NCBI RefSeq assembly: GCF_025766255.1
Contig: NW_026516747.1
Coordinates: 1 to 64,000 of the forward strand
Direction of reading: 5' to 3'
From: Zychaea mexicana
Lineage: Eukaryota > Mucoromycota > Mucoromycetes > Mucorales > Lichtheimiaceae
Length of the DNA: 64,000 nt
The notes beneath the pieces were generated by a model, which had not been told where the DNA came from, did not search any database, and worked only from the letters and a program-made list of their open reading frames with translations. Below, one piece after another: positions 1 to 11,224 of the stretch. A program made the position numbers and the translations under genes. Every line of letters starts with the position of its first letter. The stretch's first letter is position 1.

Positions 1-226
1 TTCCTTGTGGAATAAAATGAATTGGAAAATCATATATTAAAGTAATGAATGTAAAGAGGTATTAACTGGAAACTCCACAGTACTGGTAATAGTGCATAAT
101 GGTTTGTGTAAGCATTTAGTTTTCTATCCAAATTATCCACCCAAAAGCTTGATTATCGACATGTATCTCTGTCCTTGACCAATCCAGAAACAGTCTCATG
201 CATAGCAATAGAAGTAGGGAGCGAAA

Positions 227-817
227 CCAAACACAGCGACGCTTACCGATTGCTTTTGATGCGAACATGCGCGCAGATGAACGCAGCAACCGTCACTAAG
301 GGCGTCATGCCTAATTTTAAGAAATAAGATGCTCTGGCACAAGTCCATCACGGGCATGCTGACCTCCACGGGAACTATTTAAAGTGTATGACCACCGAAG
401 TGGTACGGCCGATAGGCTTCCTTTGCTGTGTTTGGCTCCCCATAAATCATCTCTAAACAAAAAGAAAGAATGCACTCATCAATAAGGCAATACCAAAGGT
501 TCTACAATGTCGCTTTGCTGTTGTTACCTTCAACACCGATACCAGGGAAACAAGTGAGAGAGCCAAACACAGCGACGCTACCGATTGCTTTTGATGCGAA
601 CATGCGCGCAGATGAACGCAGCAACCGTCACTCAGGGCGTCATGCCTAATTTCAAGAAATAAGATGCTCTGGCACAAGTCCATCACGGGCATGCTGACCT
701 CCAAGGGAACTATTTAAAGTGTATGACCACTGAAGTGGTACAGCCGATAGGCTTCCTTTGCTGTGTTTGGTTCCCCATGAATCACCTCTAAACAAAAAGA
801 AAGGATGCACTCATCTA
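227..817. repeat. Pair of ~255-bp direct repeats (first unit)
   Basis: Bases 227-481 and 563-817 are near-identical direct repeats, spaced 336 bp start to start. Both begin with CCAAACACAGCGACGCT and end with an A-rich stretch followed by ATGCACTCATC. Reading frames on the minus strand look alike in both only because the DNA is repeated. I see no codon bias or splice structure and treat it as non-coding, possibly a solo LTR or SINE-like sequence. The rest of 1-1059 shows nothing else. Confidence 0.75.
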
Positions 818-1059
818 ATGGGGCACACCTTTTGATATGTCAAATTTAAAACGTTTTACAAGAACAAATCTGTTGCTGTTACCTTAAAAAGAGCTTCATT
901 GTATTGAAAGACTGCCGGTCATCTTAAGAATTCAAAAAGCTTTCTTTTTGTTGTATGAAAACTAAGAAAATAATAAATAAAAAAACTTACCTATCACTAC
1001 TTATAAATAAGTTGGAGATATAAACATAAAAACACAATCAATTATTCGATGTATACAAA

Positions 1060-1920
1060 TGCAATCGCTACCTAGGGCATCTGGCTTATATATCGTGGCA
1101 TTCCTTGTTTTTCAATGGACTGGAGTCATATTTTTTAGTTTTTTATTCTCCTGGGCAGCCCATATTACATTTCATACTCCATTTCATTTTGCTCATCATA
1201 AAATAATGCACAGGACTGCTGCGGCTGACATTGGCACTGATCAATCTCGCGGACCCTGACCTTGTTACAATCAGCCGAGCTATGCAGAATGCCACAGAAT
1301 TCGAACTGACTGCACTCCTATGCATCGCCATCATCCAAGCCATATGGTGCGCGCACTAGGCTGTCATCTTTGATAACCAGCTATTTACACCACAGGCAGT
1401 GGCAGCTCATGCCTCTGTCATATTTCAACAAACAAATATTTAGCTTTATCTTCTCTTTGTCTTTGCTTCTTTCACTGTATGTTCATCCTTTGTCCCTACT
1501 TTCATATATGTATCGGTACTGATAGTCAGTCACTCCTCCTGGACTCTCTGTCAGAATAAAAATCAATTTGCCCAAGGGCTATCAAAAAAATGCACACGAC
1601 TGCTCGTAGCAGCAAAAGCTATCGACGCAATACAAAAACATATTTGGGTGTCACCAAAGAGGTGGGATAATACAATTAACTACTGTAAAGTAATCGGGAA
1701 GTTAGAATGTAACAGGACTTGTTCTATTTGCTTCCTTTTTCAGGGGGAAGATCCCCCAAGTGAGAGTTTATTTTCTCTGCAGTCACGTGTGTCGCAATTT
1801 AGACAGAGGCGTACTGCGTGATGGACGAACAGTGTATTATACATGCGAGACTGTTCTATTCCCTTCTATTGAACAAGTGCTCGTAATTAATATCTTTGGG
1901 ATGTCCGCCTCTCATATAAA
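1060..1920 (+). mobile_element. LINE (non-LTR retrotransposon) 3' remnant
   Basis: Around 1215-1440 the plus strand translates, with one stop, to a peptide resembling the C-terminus of the LINE protein at 27313-28041: IIQAIWCAH followed by VIFDNQLFTPQAV aligns with LLYIWRAHWATVFDTIPFTP. The end of the segment, around 1850-1920 (CCCTTCTATTGAACAAGTGC, then GTCCGCCTCTCAT), resembles the reverse complement of the 3' terminus of that LINE at 26918-26985. So this is the 3' end of a related, older LINE in plus orientation. No target duplication was found. It lies immediately upstream of the first exon of the RPD/EVK gene copy. Confidence 0.65.
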
Positions 1921-1972
1921 AGAAGATACACACGACTGCACATTACTTTCAGGTTTCTCAGTAACAATAACC

Positions 1973-3453
1973 ATGGCAACCTTGAATACTAGTAAGCTAT
2001 AATTTATACATTTTAGAAGCTAGCAACTAATACTATGGTAACTAATACCCATAGCAACATAAGATTAGAAATTCGGAGATATATTCTTGGCATATCATAC
2101 AAAAAGGAGGCCAGCCAAATATCGAAACCTTTGTTGCAGACACAGAGAATCAGGATGCTATCGACGAATGGTTGATTCAAAACAACTCTGCCACGAAAGC
2201 GAAAAAAGGACTAATTCGGAAGTTCCGAATACTCCAAAAGATGTATCAAAAGAAGGGAAAGAGATCATTAGCTGGTCAAGCGGATGTGAACTGGGAAAGA
2301 TGCTTTGAAAATGCAAAAACAAAGCAAGCTTTTTTGATCAGTGGTTCAGTCGTATTACGTTCAACAGCGCAAAGACTAGGACAAGAGCTCTCAAGTCGTA
2401 TAGAGGTAAACAAAATAGGGATGGTAAAAATATTATACCGTGACTGACTTGGAATGAAAATTGTTATCTCATATATACATTAAAACTGCTATCATAGGGT
2501 ACCAGCTCCACTCCTGCTCCCACAGCACCACCAACAACAATTACTACTGAAAACCAAGATTGGAAGATGAGGGTGGTGATAATAACGACAACAGTGATGA
2601 TAGCGACGACGAAGATGAAGATGCACTTGGTAGTCAAAGAGGATCCCGACGAAATTCAACCACTACAATACCAGCCCCGTTAACAATAGGATTGATTCCT
2701 GAAGTTCACCAATATCTGCCAGCTGGATTCGACATAACTGATCGTTGGCATCGATATAAAATGAAGTCATTGGATATTGCAACAAACATAGCTTACATGT
2801 ATCCTCCCACCCTCAAAAAGTAATGTAAGTATTATTTTAGAAGAAACAAATAGTTAACAAAGAATGCATCTAAGCTTATTATTGAAATTGACTATAGGTC
2901 ATTGTATCACGTCATGTTACTTTGTCCTAATACCAGTGATGATGATATGATCGAGTTATTTGGCATTGATATACTGGATACAATTTATACACATTTCAAA
3001 AACAAATACTTTGATCGAAGCATTGAATTTGATATAAGCTTATTCAACAAATCAAAGATATTGTTGAAGTAAGTCGAGGATAAAATGAGAAATGAGAGAG
3101 AGAGAAGGAGATGCTTACTGCATCTTCAATTTATAGCAATTAAAAGAGGGTGACAAGGAAATGAGTCGTACCAAGGCTATCATCCAATTAGCCAACATAA
3201 TGGAACGTACTCAAGATCACAATATTCCCATCCTTCAAATACTCATCAACTAGTCATCATTATGTAAATCACATATGCCATACCACTTATGAAAAAAGCA
3301 TTATCTATTAACTAAAATCAACATCAGTGTCACCAAATTATCCAAGACTGAAGAGAATTACATTGTCAAGGGAACTGAGCTCATCACTAATTATTTAGAT
3401 CCAGTAATAAGTCCTATGTTTCATGATCCTGATAACAATCGTCTTTTCTGTTG
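1973..3453 (+). pseudogene. RPD/EVK-family hypothetical protein, 3'-truncated copy
   Basis: Exons read as 1973-1991, 2140-2405, about 2498-2822, then pieces to 3453, giving a protein starting MATLNTNTENQDAIDEW. Exon 3 codes a serine/threonine/proline stretch followed by an acidic run. Compared with 38221-39179 this copy has single-base losses near 2562 and 2785, a changed stretch near 3048 and a lost splice donor near 3253 (ACTAGTC for ACTGGTAA). Exons 7-8 are absent because the tandem-unit boundary falls at the end of exon 6. The function is unknown. The rightmost copy shows an RPDG...EVK arrangement suggestive of a PD-(D/E)XK nuclease fold, a part missing here. I consider this copy dead. 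Confidence 0.65.
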
Positions 3454-4340
3454 GTAAAAAAATTTTATATTTAAATCTTTTAAAAATTGTTTCCAAATAT
3501 TATATTCTCTATTATATTTTCTCCATTAATATTCCCTTAAATATAATAGCATATCATTCTTATTTCTATTTCTTGGATTAATACTTTATTTAATCCATTC
3601 CATATTCCTTCTATTGTATTTGTATGAACTTGTGTTATTAGATCTTTGAAATATTTTTCATGATCTATAGTTTTATGTTTATATCCTATATTTTTTAAAT
3701 TATTAAAGCCTCTCTATTCATCTGTATATATTGTTGTTCCTTTTCTAACATATTTTACAATACTTTTGTCAATACCAATAATATCCCTTTTTTTATATAA
3801 GCTAAAAATAATTTTTTTATTTTTATTTTTCTTTTATTTTTTAAAAGACTTTCATTCAATGCCTCCAATAACCCAAGCACCTTCAACTTTATAACCTTTA
3901 TTATTTTTTCTTTTTGCAATTTTTGATTCATCTATTTCAACAATTTAATTCTGACCTCCTATTTTTCTGTTTTTATTAAAATGTAATCTATCTTTTAAAT
4001 ACTTCCTAAATAATTTATGATATAATGTTACAGTATTTCTATTAATTTGTAAAGTTGCAGCAATACTACTATATAGCATTTTTAATATATGTAATTGTAA
4101 ATCCAGAGGAAGCTTTATTTTTGAATTATTGTTCCTTTTAAAGGTGAAAATGCTTTCCTACATTTATAATTTCTACATGCATAAATTTTCATATTTAAAT
4201 ATAATTTTGTTTTCTTATTACAATATGAACATTCCTTATATTTATTAATATAATTATTATTTATCAAATATAATAATGCTGTATCCTCATTATTAAATAT
4301 TTTTTTTAAATTTATATAAGGCTCAGTAAACATTTTCAAT
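3454..4340 (-). pseudogene. ISXO2/Merlin-like DDE transposase remnant
   Basis: The minus strand from about 4330 to 3480 reads, with several stops and frame breaks, as an ISXO2/Merlin-type transposase. A zinc-ribbon (CSYCNKKTK, then CRNYKCRKAFSPLKGT) is followed by IVEIDESKIAKRK (first Asp), GTTIYTDE (second Asp) and VHTNTIEGIWNGL (catalytic Glu region). The DNA is extremely AT-rich, unlike the flanking genes. Terminal inverted repeats and target duplication were not found. It lies at the left edge of the tandem unit. A frame break near 4130 (GAATTATTG) separates the zinc-ribbon part from the rest in this copy. Confidence 0.7.
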
Positions 4341-4670
4341 ATTATTAAAAATATTCAATTTTTACTATTTAATAAGTTTCAAAGATTAGAATTTAAAATT
4401 TATCTGCCAATTATCTTAAGACACATCTAACAATAATATATACAGGTAGAACTGTAAAACTTGCAGCAAGAGAGAGTAATATATTTAGTACGATCGTACA
4501 ATTCAAGGAGCCTGGGCAGTACAAGTAGTGATAGCAGAAAGCAGTAATAGTAATAGTAGTACAGTAGCAATAGCATAAGTGATTTAGTAATTGTTTTATA
4601 TGATATGTTTCTAACCAACCTTGAGTGACATACAAGTTTCATTGACACAATATTGTTTTTTTAACTGCAG

Positions 4671-5391
4671 AATCGAAAGAGAAGAAGTGATGAAGAACAA
4701 GAGGTATTTATTTGTTGTGTATAAAAAAAATAAGAGATGTTATATTGTTACAGTTAAAAATGAATTTAACTTTTTTTGTGTATCTATCAGCAGGAGTCGC
4801 CAAACAAGAAGGCACACAATATCACGCTTGTAGATATATTTTATTCGTACCAAAGAGAAGCAGGAGAGATCGCAAGTAACAATGAAGGAGTGTGTTTGGA
4901 AAGCGATGTCTACGAAATTCTGTATATATGGCTAGGCAACACTGTTGATGAAGTGATAATTTCGTATTACATATACTCATAATCGTAAATGCTTTATTTA
5001 TTAGAGCCATTGAAGATATCTTGCTGTTAAAAGAATTCCATCATTCAGACATGATCAGGGAACACTTTACCAAAAAAATTTTAGCTGCATTGTACAGCTA
5101 TTTTACAAGTCTACTGTATGATAATACCAAAATGTTTGATGTAACCACTGTCGCTACCATAAGTTCATTGTTGTATGTAAGTATTACTGAATTATTTTCA
5201 AGTAGTTGTTTTTTTTATATCTTCAGTAGCTGATAAGAAGTATTGTTTTTTTCTAGGAATACAAAAAACCAGCAAAACATCTAGACACTGTAAAAGGTAC
5301 TAAGAATAAGTATACCTATGGCCTGATAAACTTTAGTGAAGGAAAATCTGAAGCTAAGCAATCAATTTTATTTAGCTTAGCTTCGATGTAA
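4671..5391 (+). pseudogene. Hypothetical spliced gene fragment, 3' exons only
   Basis: Exons 4671-4703, 4791-4963, 5005-5176 and 5257-5391 join in phase across GT-AG introns and end at TAA. They give about 170 residues containing ITLVDIFYSYQREAGEIA, EDILLLKEFHHSDMIREH and a C-terminal FSEGKSEAKQSILFSLASM. I do not recognise the family. No start exon is visible upstream: 4341-4670 is AT-rich and the Merlin remnant lies beyond, so the 5' part is missing or was lost at the unit boundary. The matching copy at 19514-20234 has the same exon structure. Confidence 0.5.
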
Positions 5392-6465
5392 ATATATTTA
5401 CAGTTTTTGGTGTTATATACATATAGCTTACAAAAAATACTACTATTAAATAAAAATAAATCATAAATAAGATATGGTGGATTTTGAGATAGATTTCTTA
5501 AAATATGATAAATAAGAATTCTATTTTTAAAAATATTAAATAATGTTTATCTCTCCTGAAATAAAAGTACTATATTTAATGATCATATGATTATTAATGA
5601 ATATTGATAAATAAGAAGTAAAACTCTAATAACAACTGTTTTAAAAAGATAAGAATATAAGAATCCTTTAATTTTGATTTTAAGAATAAAATAAATCCTT
5701 CTAGTTATTACATTTTTTTTCTCTTTATATTTTTTATACTTATAAAATCATCTTTATCAATGCCATATATTTTAATTAATGTTAATTTTATCTTGATTTA
5801 TATAATAAAAGAATTAAAGTATTAACAAAATTTATATTCATAGATAGTATTTAAAAATAAAATTAATGAATTATAAAAATTTTGTAAAAAATGTTTATTA
5901 ATATATGGAGCTATCAAAAATATTATAAAGAATCCAAAAATGTATAAAAAAAACTTTAATAAGAATTGAAAGTAATTACAGTGGTTCCCCGTTTAATTTC
6001 ACTCTCAATAAGATAAACCCTCAGTTATTTTCAACTTTTTTCTATACCCCTTTAAGCATAGAAGACTGCTTGAATCACCCTCGTTTTGTGTCACCCTCAG
6101 TAGTTTCAATACTTTATAGACCCCCTTTGAGGTTGAAATTAAATAGGAATAAAGATTTTATAAAATTAAATAGTATAAATAGATGTGATAATTTGAAAAT
6201 TATGAACTTGTTAAAAAATGATTATATGAAGTGGATAATATAATTCTATATAACCTTATTGGTTATTTGAAAGTAATAAAAGATTAGATTAAAAAATTAG
6301 AAATGTATAAATCTGTAACCTATTTTCATAATCAACCTAGTTTTTACTCAATATTATATAAAGCATAAAATAGTACAAGAACAGACTTGCTTATACAGGA
6401 TTTTTCATCTCCTAGCAGACGTTTGAACTTTTATTTAGGCAGAAGGGATTTAATTTTAGGCAGAG
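5392..6465. other. Very AT-rich non-coding stretch
   Basis: No coding signal seen. The sequence is strongly A/T-rich with short homopolymers. Around 5979 there is CAGTGGTTCCCC, which resembles a Tc1/mariner terminus, but no partner terminus was found. The equivalent stretch is 20235-21307. Confidence 0.6.
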
Positions 6466-6880
6466 TGGACATGAATGTTAATCTAAGTGGACATGAATTA
6501 AGTTAATCTGGATATGAATAATAATTGATCTGGACATGAATGAAAATCGAGCTGGACATGAATGAAAATCGAGCTGGACATAAATGAAAATCGATCTAGA
6601 CATGAATGAAAATCGAGCTGGACATGAATATAAATTGACCTGGATATGAATAAAGATCGATCTGGACATGAATAAAGATCGATCTGACATGAATATAAAT
6701 TAACCTGGACATGAATATAAATCGATCTGGGCATGAGTAAAATCAATGTGGACAAAATAAAAATCAATCTATACATAAATGAAAATCGTTCTGGACAAGA
6801 ATAATAATCAATCTAAACATGAATAATAGACAACCTGAACATAATAACAGTCAACCTGGACATAGTTTTAGTCAACTAAG
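6466..6880. repeat. 22-bp minisatellite
   Basis: About 17-18 degenerate tandem copies of a 22-bp motif whose core is CTGGACATGAATGAAAATC. Variants carry GATATGAATAAAGATC and similar. Because 22 is not a multiple of 3, all three frames on one strand stay open and give 22-residue peptide repeats. These are artefacts of the repeat and not evidence of a protein. Spacers are not unique, so it is not a CRISPR array. Confidence 0.9.
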
Positions 6881-8013
6881 ACATAATAAAAGCTGAAGTA
6901 GATAATATATTAAGTGTAGCAGAGCAGAATATTTGAGTACTTAAGATTTTCAATTCAAGTACCTACATCTCTATGCTAAGAAAATGTAAATAATAAGGGC
7001 CTGCATTATACGTATACACTTTCTGCCTTCTTTATTTGGATCCATCTTAAGGTTCCGTTTATTCATAGAAGTATATCTTATCTATAACCCATTCTTGTGA
7101 CATATTATAAGCCCTTCAAAAAATTATTATAAATGGTTTATTATTATTATTAATTACTGTAATAAAGGTTATACTGCAAACAGGGTATTATATTACACTA
7201 TCATAAGGTAGAGAAGAATTGATCACGCATATATTTCTTGTTGGGTGTTGTATATATATAGATATAGGTAATATTTGGGGACAAGAATAGTAATTGTTTG
7301 GATAATACAGTTGTCCTTGCCACACTGTAAAAAATAAAAGATACATATTGTTCTGTCAATTGGCCGCTAAAGAAAGTTGTCCATATTACACGCTCAATTA
7401 AACTGATATGTACCTATAGAGTAATAAGATTTACTTTTGACAAAAGCATGTACTGCATATAATAAAAACCTTTAATATAAGATGGTACCAATGTCCACTA
7501 TAAATCGCACCCACGTAATTGGTAATATTCACAATCTAGTAGATATCCTTTAATAAATATCAAAATAATCCTTCTGCTTAATACTTTCAATTTCCAAAAT
7601 TTATTTATTATTCAACAATATCCTTTATATATATGACAGCATGTAATTCAATAACAACCCGTTTTGGATGGCAAAGTTTATATAATACGTAATAATGAAG
7701 CATTAAAAAATCTAATTAATTCATATGAGGTGCTATAACTACATCTTATATTGAGTAAAAAAATCAGAAACAAGCTTTCCTTGATATAAAGAAGTGACGT
7801 CCAATTTGAACTCCAAACAGGGACCGCACCGCTAATGATATAAAAGCTTGGTTACATGTGCTTGTTCTTTCTGGCTACGTATTCAGTAATGTTTTTTATA
7901 GCTTCATCCTTGGACCATTCTTGATTTTTCATATACATTATTTTCATTCTTAGAACGTACAAGTTAATCATCAGAATAAGATATATAAGAATAAAAAAGG
8001 GATTATGTTTACT
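6881..8013. other. Non-coding AT-rich spacer
   Basis: No gene, RNA or repeat that I can support. It lies between the minisatellite and the 3' end of the PD-(D/E)XK-like gene. The third-unit equivalent is 21723-22858. Confidence 0.6.
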
Positions 8014-10640
8014 TATTCTTCTTTAAAGTGCAATTTGCGACGAGCACGATCAAGAGCTTTTTCATCATTTTGTAACATCTTTAAAACCTAAAAATACAAA
8101 CAGTATATTTATAATAAGTGATTCGTATAGATACCAACCATATCAATCTTGATATACATTATATTCCGAAATGCGAACCAGCGAATCGAACGAAGGAAGT
8201 GTCATGTCTTGGCTGTTGTTTTCTTTAATTCTGATGGTTTTTTTACATAATCTTGCAGCTTCTAAAACCATTATCTACAAAAGTAATTTAATCAGAGCCT
8301 ATCCTCCTTATTCAAATCCATTTGTAGTAAAATAATCATAGTAACTTACTCGTACGTGATTCATTACTTGAAATACACCGAGCATAGTGTCTATGTTGTT
8401 AATACTTGTAGGAATATAAAACGTGCCCACATCTACCAATCTGTACATTCCATGATACTTTAAATCTAGACAAAGAACACGACAACGGTATCCTATAAAA
8501 CAAAACAAGAAAGTCAGATCCAATTTTGACGATATGTAAATAGATAACAACATAAAAATAAAGTCTAAATATACCTTCAGATACAATAGCATATAATTCG
8601 AAGTCATTGCAATCAACACCATCTCTAACAGACTTTTCTATATAATCTTTTAGACAGTTTGCTGCCTTGAACAGATCGTCGCTATTTCCCGCTCGTGGAG
8701 GTTTACATTCTATTAAGCAAAGTAGTTGGCTTTTAGCTCCATTAATTACACGTATAAACAATAAAATCTCCTTGTTTTCCACCTGATTCGGAACCAAATA
8801 CTTTCTTTCTTTCTTTCGATCCAATGATTTCGCCATTTGTGCTATGTATTTATTTATTTATTCATATGTTAGATCAGATCCTCATTATAGATATACTATT
8901 TTATAATAATAACTATATATAAATATACATACCCTTCTGTACTTATCAATTGGTCATTTAGAAAGTAATTCTTAAGGATGGGTGTGAGGGTATCTTTGAC
9001 AAACGTGTCTTCATTAAATTTTGATGGATCATATACATCGGAATACGATTTGAACCTTCAATAAATACATAGATAAATAAAAATAGGACTACTAGCCTCT
9101 GTTGTTTGATACAGGTATCCAGCATTGTCAATGTTTAAACCTACATGTCACATAAGATGTCCTGATACAGTGTGGTTTCTTCTGAATCATCTTCTACTGC
9201 CCATTTTCTGACCAATGTCTTTGCTTCATCAATATTTCTTCTGGCAGCCTATATATAGTAACAAGTATAAATATATATATTCGCTTTGATAAATATAAAT
9301 ATGATATATATTATTTACTTACCTGACTAATTTTCATTATCCATAAAACGTATTTATTACTAATATCGTCTATACGATGCTCAGCTTTGACACTTTTGAC
9401 CATAGTAGACCAGACAAATGGATCCATTTTATTTCTAATCGCTGACGATGGTGTAATGTAGTAGATAAAGTTAAGTGCCCTAAACACAATCACATCATAT
9501 TAGCTATTCAGGGTCTTTTAATAGTCGATTTGTACATGCTGAATTAACACACACAGACTTACAATCTATCAACTATTGATAACAATTCGAGCTCCTTTGC
9601 CTCTTTCACGACATCTGACCGATACTTTAAAAATTCATCTACCAAATCCATATCCGAACTGATCCACTATTTAACAGAGGTTAGTTAGCACGAAATAAAT
9701 CTCATGGTTTTTTCGAGAGAGAGGATAGAAGTATACCAACCTTTTTGCAATTAGATGGGCGATCATATTGTTCCAAACCACCACCAACCAAGTAATCATA
9801 GGCAAATTTTTATTTTCGACGGATTTTTGAAGTTTCTGATGAACATTCACTTTGGCTATCAGGGTTGAAAGAGCCATCGTCGGTTTCGCTGTCAGAGATC
9901 TAAGATAATAATAGAACAAGAAGTTATTAATAGATAATAAAAATAAAGTATATTTAAATATGGAGGAGATCACATCTTTTTACTAGAGCATCGCCTTTTT
10001 CCTCTTCAAGTTGTTCGGTATTCTGAGAAGACACTAATAAAGAAAAGTTAATTACACGTTAGTTTCTAACTTTCCTAACAAGTATTCATTATTCATTTAA
10101 ATAAAGACATATTCTAATAAGCAGAATTAGAGGCTTTATCCTCGGGTCGTAGATACATGAGGGGTGATTCCTCGCGAACGTTTGATAACTAGAAAATGTA
10201 GTCTGAATTAGTAAAATAAAAACATTTATAATTTTGAAAACAATAATGAAATGGTTACATACTGACTCAGATGCTTCTCCACAGAATTCATAATATGTTC
10301 TTTTTCCTTTCAAGATCGCAACGCTTTTAGTCGTTCCAACCCAATATGACTGCAAATCAACATTACTCAAGATCTAATAGTATAAAAGTATGTAAGAACT
10401 TGTTGACCTTTACGTTTTTGTCTTCTAATTTAGAGAACTTACAAGGAACTTGTTACGAACTTGTTCTAATGCCCACGATTGAGCTGCGCTTGTTTTCCAA
10501 TATGAAACAGTCTTAACGGCTTTCTTGAATTCTTTTTCTGCTGCTTCCTGGTCTGTCAATTTCGATGCTCGAAAGCAGCCAACAATATCAAAAGAAGGAC
10601 CTGCATGATCTCGAATGTAAGAAGTAAAAGTGAACGTCAT
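8014..10640 (-). pseudogene. PD-(D/E)XK-like multi-exon hypothetical protein (disabled copy)
   Basis: Minus-strand gene with about ten short exons, first Met at 10640 (MTFTFTSYIRDHAGPSFDIV) and last exon ending at 8014 (ARRKLHFKEE). Recognisable blocks in order are an acidic linker (SDSETDDGSFNPDSQSE), MDPFVWSTMVKSVK, TLTPILKNYFLNDQLIST, then the region with an IECKPP motif and YHGMYRLVDVGTFYIP. In the sister copy the core reads GKRGDFIVY...MECK, compatible with the D...ExK motif of PD-(D/E)XK nucleases. This arrangement resembles a multicopy Mucoromycota family of unknown role. Here a 4-base insertion near 8740 breaks the frame just before the ECK motif, and a stop near 9810 is shared with the sister copy. 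Confidence 0.55.
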
Positions 10641-10805
10641 GATGACAGAAATTGAAAGTGATCGATAAACAAAAAGTTGATGGGAGGGAAGGAAAAGGTT
10701 GTTGATCGTTCTCTGGTGCCTCTAATTAGAGGGTGATGAAAAATCGTGCACCACTTTTTTGCATCCCCCCCCATCGTGCACCTAAAAAACGAGTCACACT
10801 AGCTA

Positions 10806-10831
10806 ATAGTGCACCATTACTGGTGCACTAT
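10806..10831. promoter_or_regulatory. 26-bp palindrome upstream of PD-(D/E)XK-like gene
   Basis: ATAGTGCACC-attact-GGTGCACTAT: a perfect 10-bp inverted repeat with a 6-base loop, 166 bp upstream of the presumed start codon at 10640. Further GTGCAC hexamers occur nearby (around 10750, 10775 and 10855). It could be an operator-like site or a hairpin. The function is inferred from position only. Confidence 0.4.
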
Positions 10832-10935
10832 GAGGATAAAGCAATAAAAAAATGTGCACCATGACACATCTCACCTTCATGTTAACACATTGTATATTTT
10901 ACATCTTATAAAATACAAAAAAAAATTGCATAATG

Positions 10936-10979
<44 letters not shown>
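10936..10979. repeat. (CA)n(TA)n microsatellite
   Basis: Dinucleotide tract of CA followed by TA repeats, just downstream of the 3' end of the ubiquitin-protease-like pseudogene. The third-unit copy (25768-25802) is about nine bases shorter, a usual microsatellite length change. Confidence 0.9.
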
Positions 10980-11224
10980 ATATTGTTATAACACATATGT
11001 TTATTTCTTTATATAAGATTTCAATATAGTTTATATTTTCTGGTAACAAGCAAGTACTGGATAGGTGATTTTGGCGAAAATGCCTTTGAATTCTTCTAGT
11101 TATTCACTAAGAACCTTTACTCCTGGTCTTTTCATGTTATCCATACTGGCAATAAACGGTCCATTTGGTGTTTCAACTACAGCTGTCGTTTTGAAATGAT
11201 AGCCAAGTCTTTCCGTTGATGATA

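Larger units (their letters stand above)
1..3453 (+). repeat. Partial tandem-array unit (right end of first unit)
   Basis: This segment matches 14844-18294 almost base for base, with an offset of about 14.84 kb and only scattered single-base differences and short indels. It contains the 255-bp direct repeats, the LINE remnant and exons 1-6 of the RPD/EVK gene. Its left part lies outside the window. The right boundary is placed at 3453 because the third copy (38221-39179) leaves the repeat at exactly the equivalent base and continues into unique sequence. I infer this is the join between successive units. Confidence 0.8.

Noticed and set aside
5975..6150. Possible Tc1/mariner end (CAGTGGTTCCCC)
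   Set aside because: No matching inverted terminus or TA-bounded partner was found downstream; kept only as a note.
6466..6880. Long open frames giving 22-residue peptide repeats, and a CRISPR-like look
   Set aside because: They result from a 22-bp tandem repeat without stops in any frame on one strand. The repeat has no unique spacers and the genome is eukaryotic.
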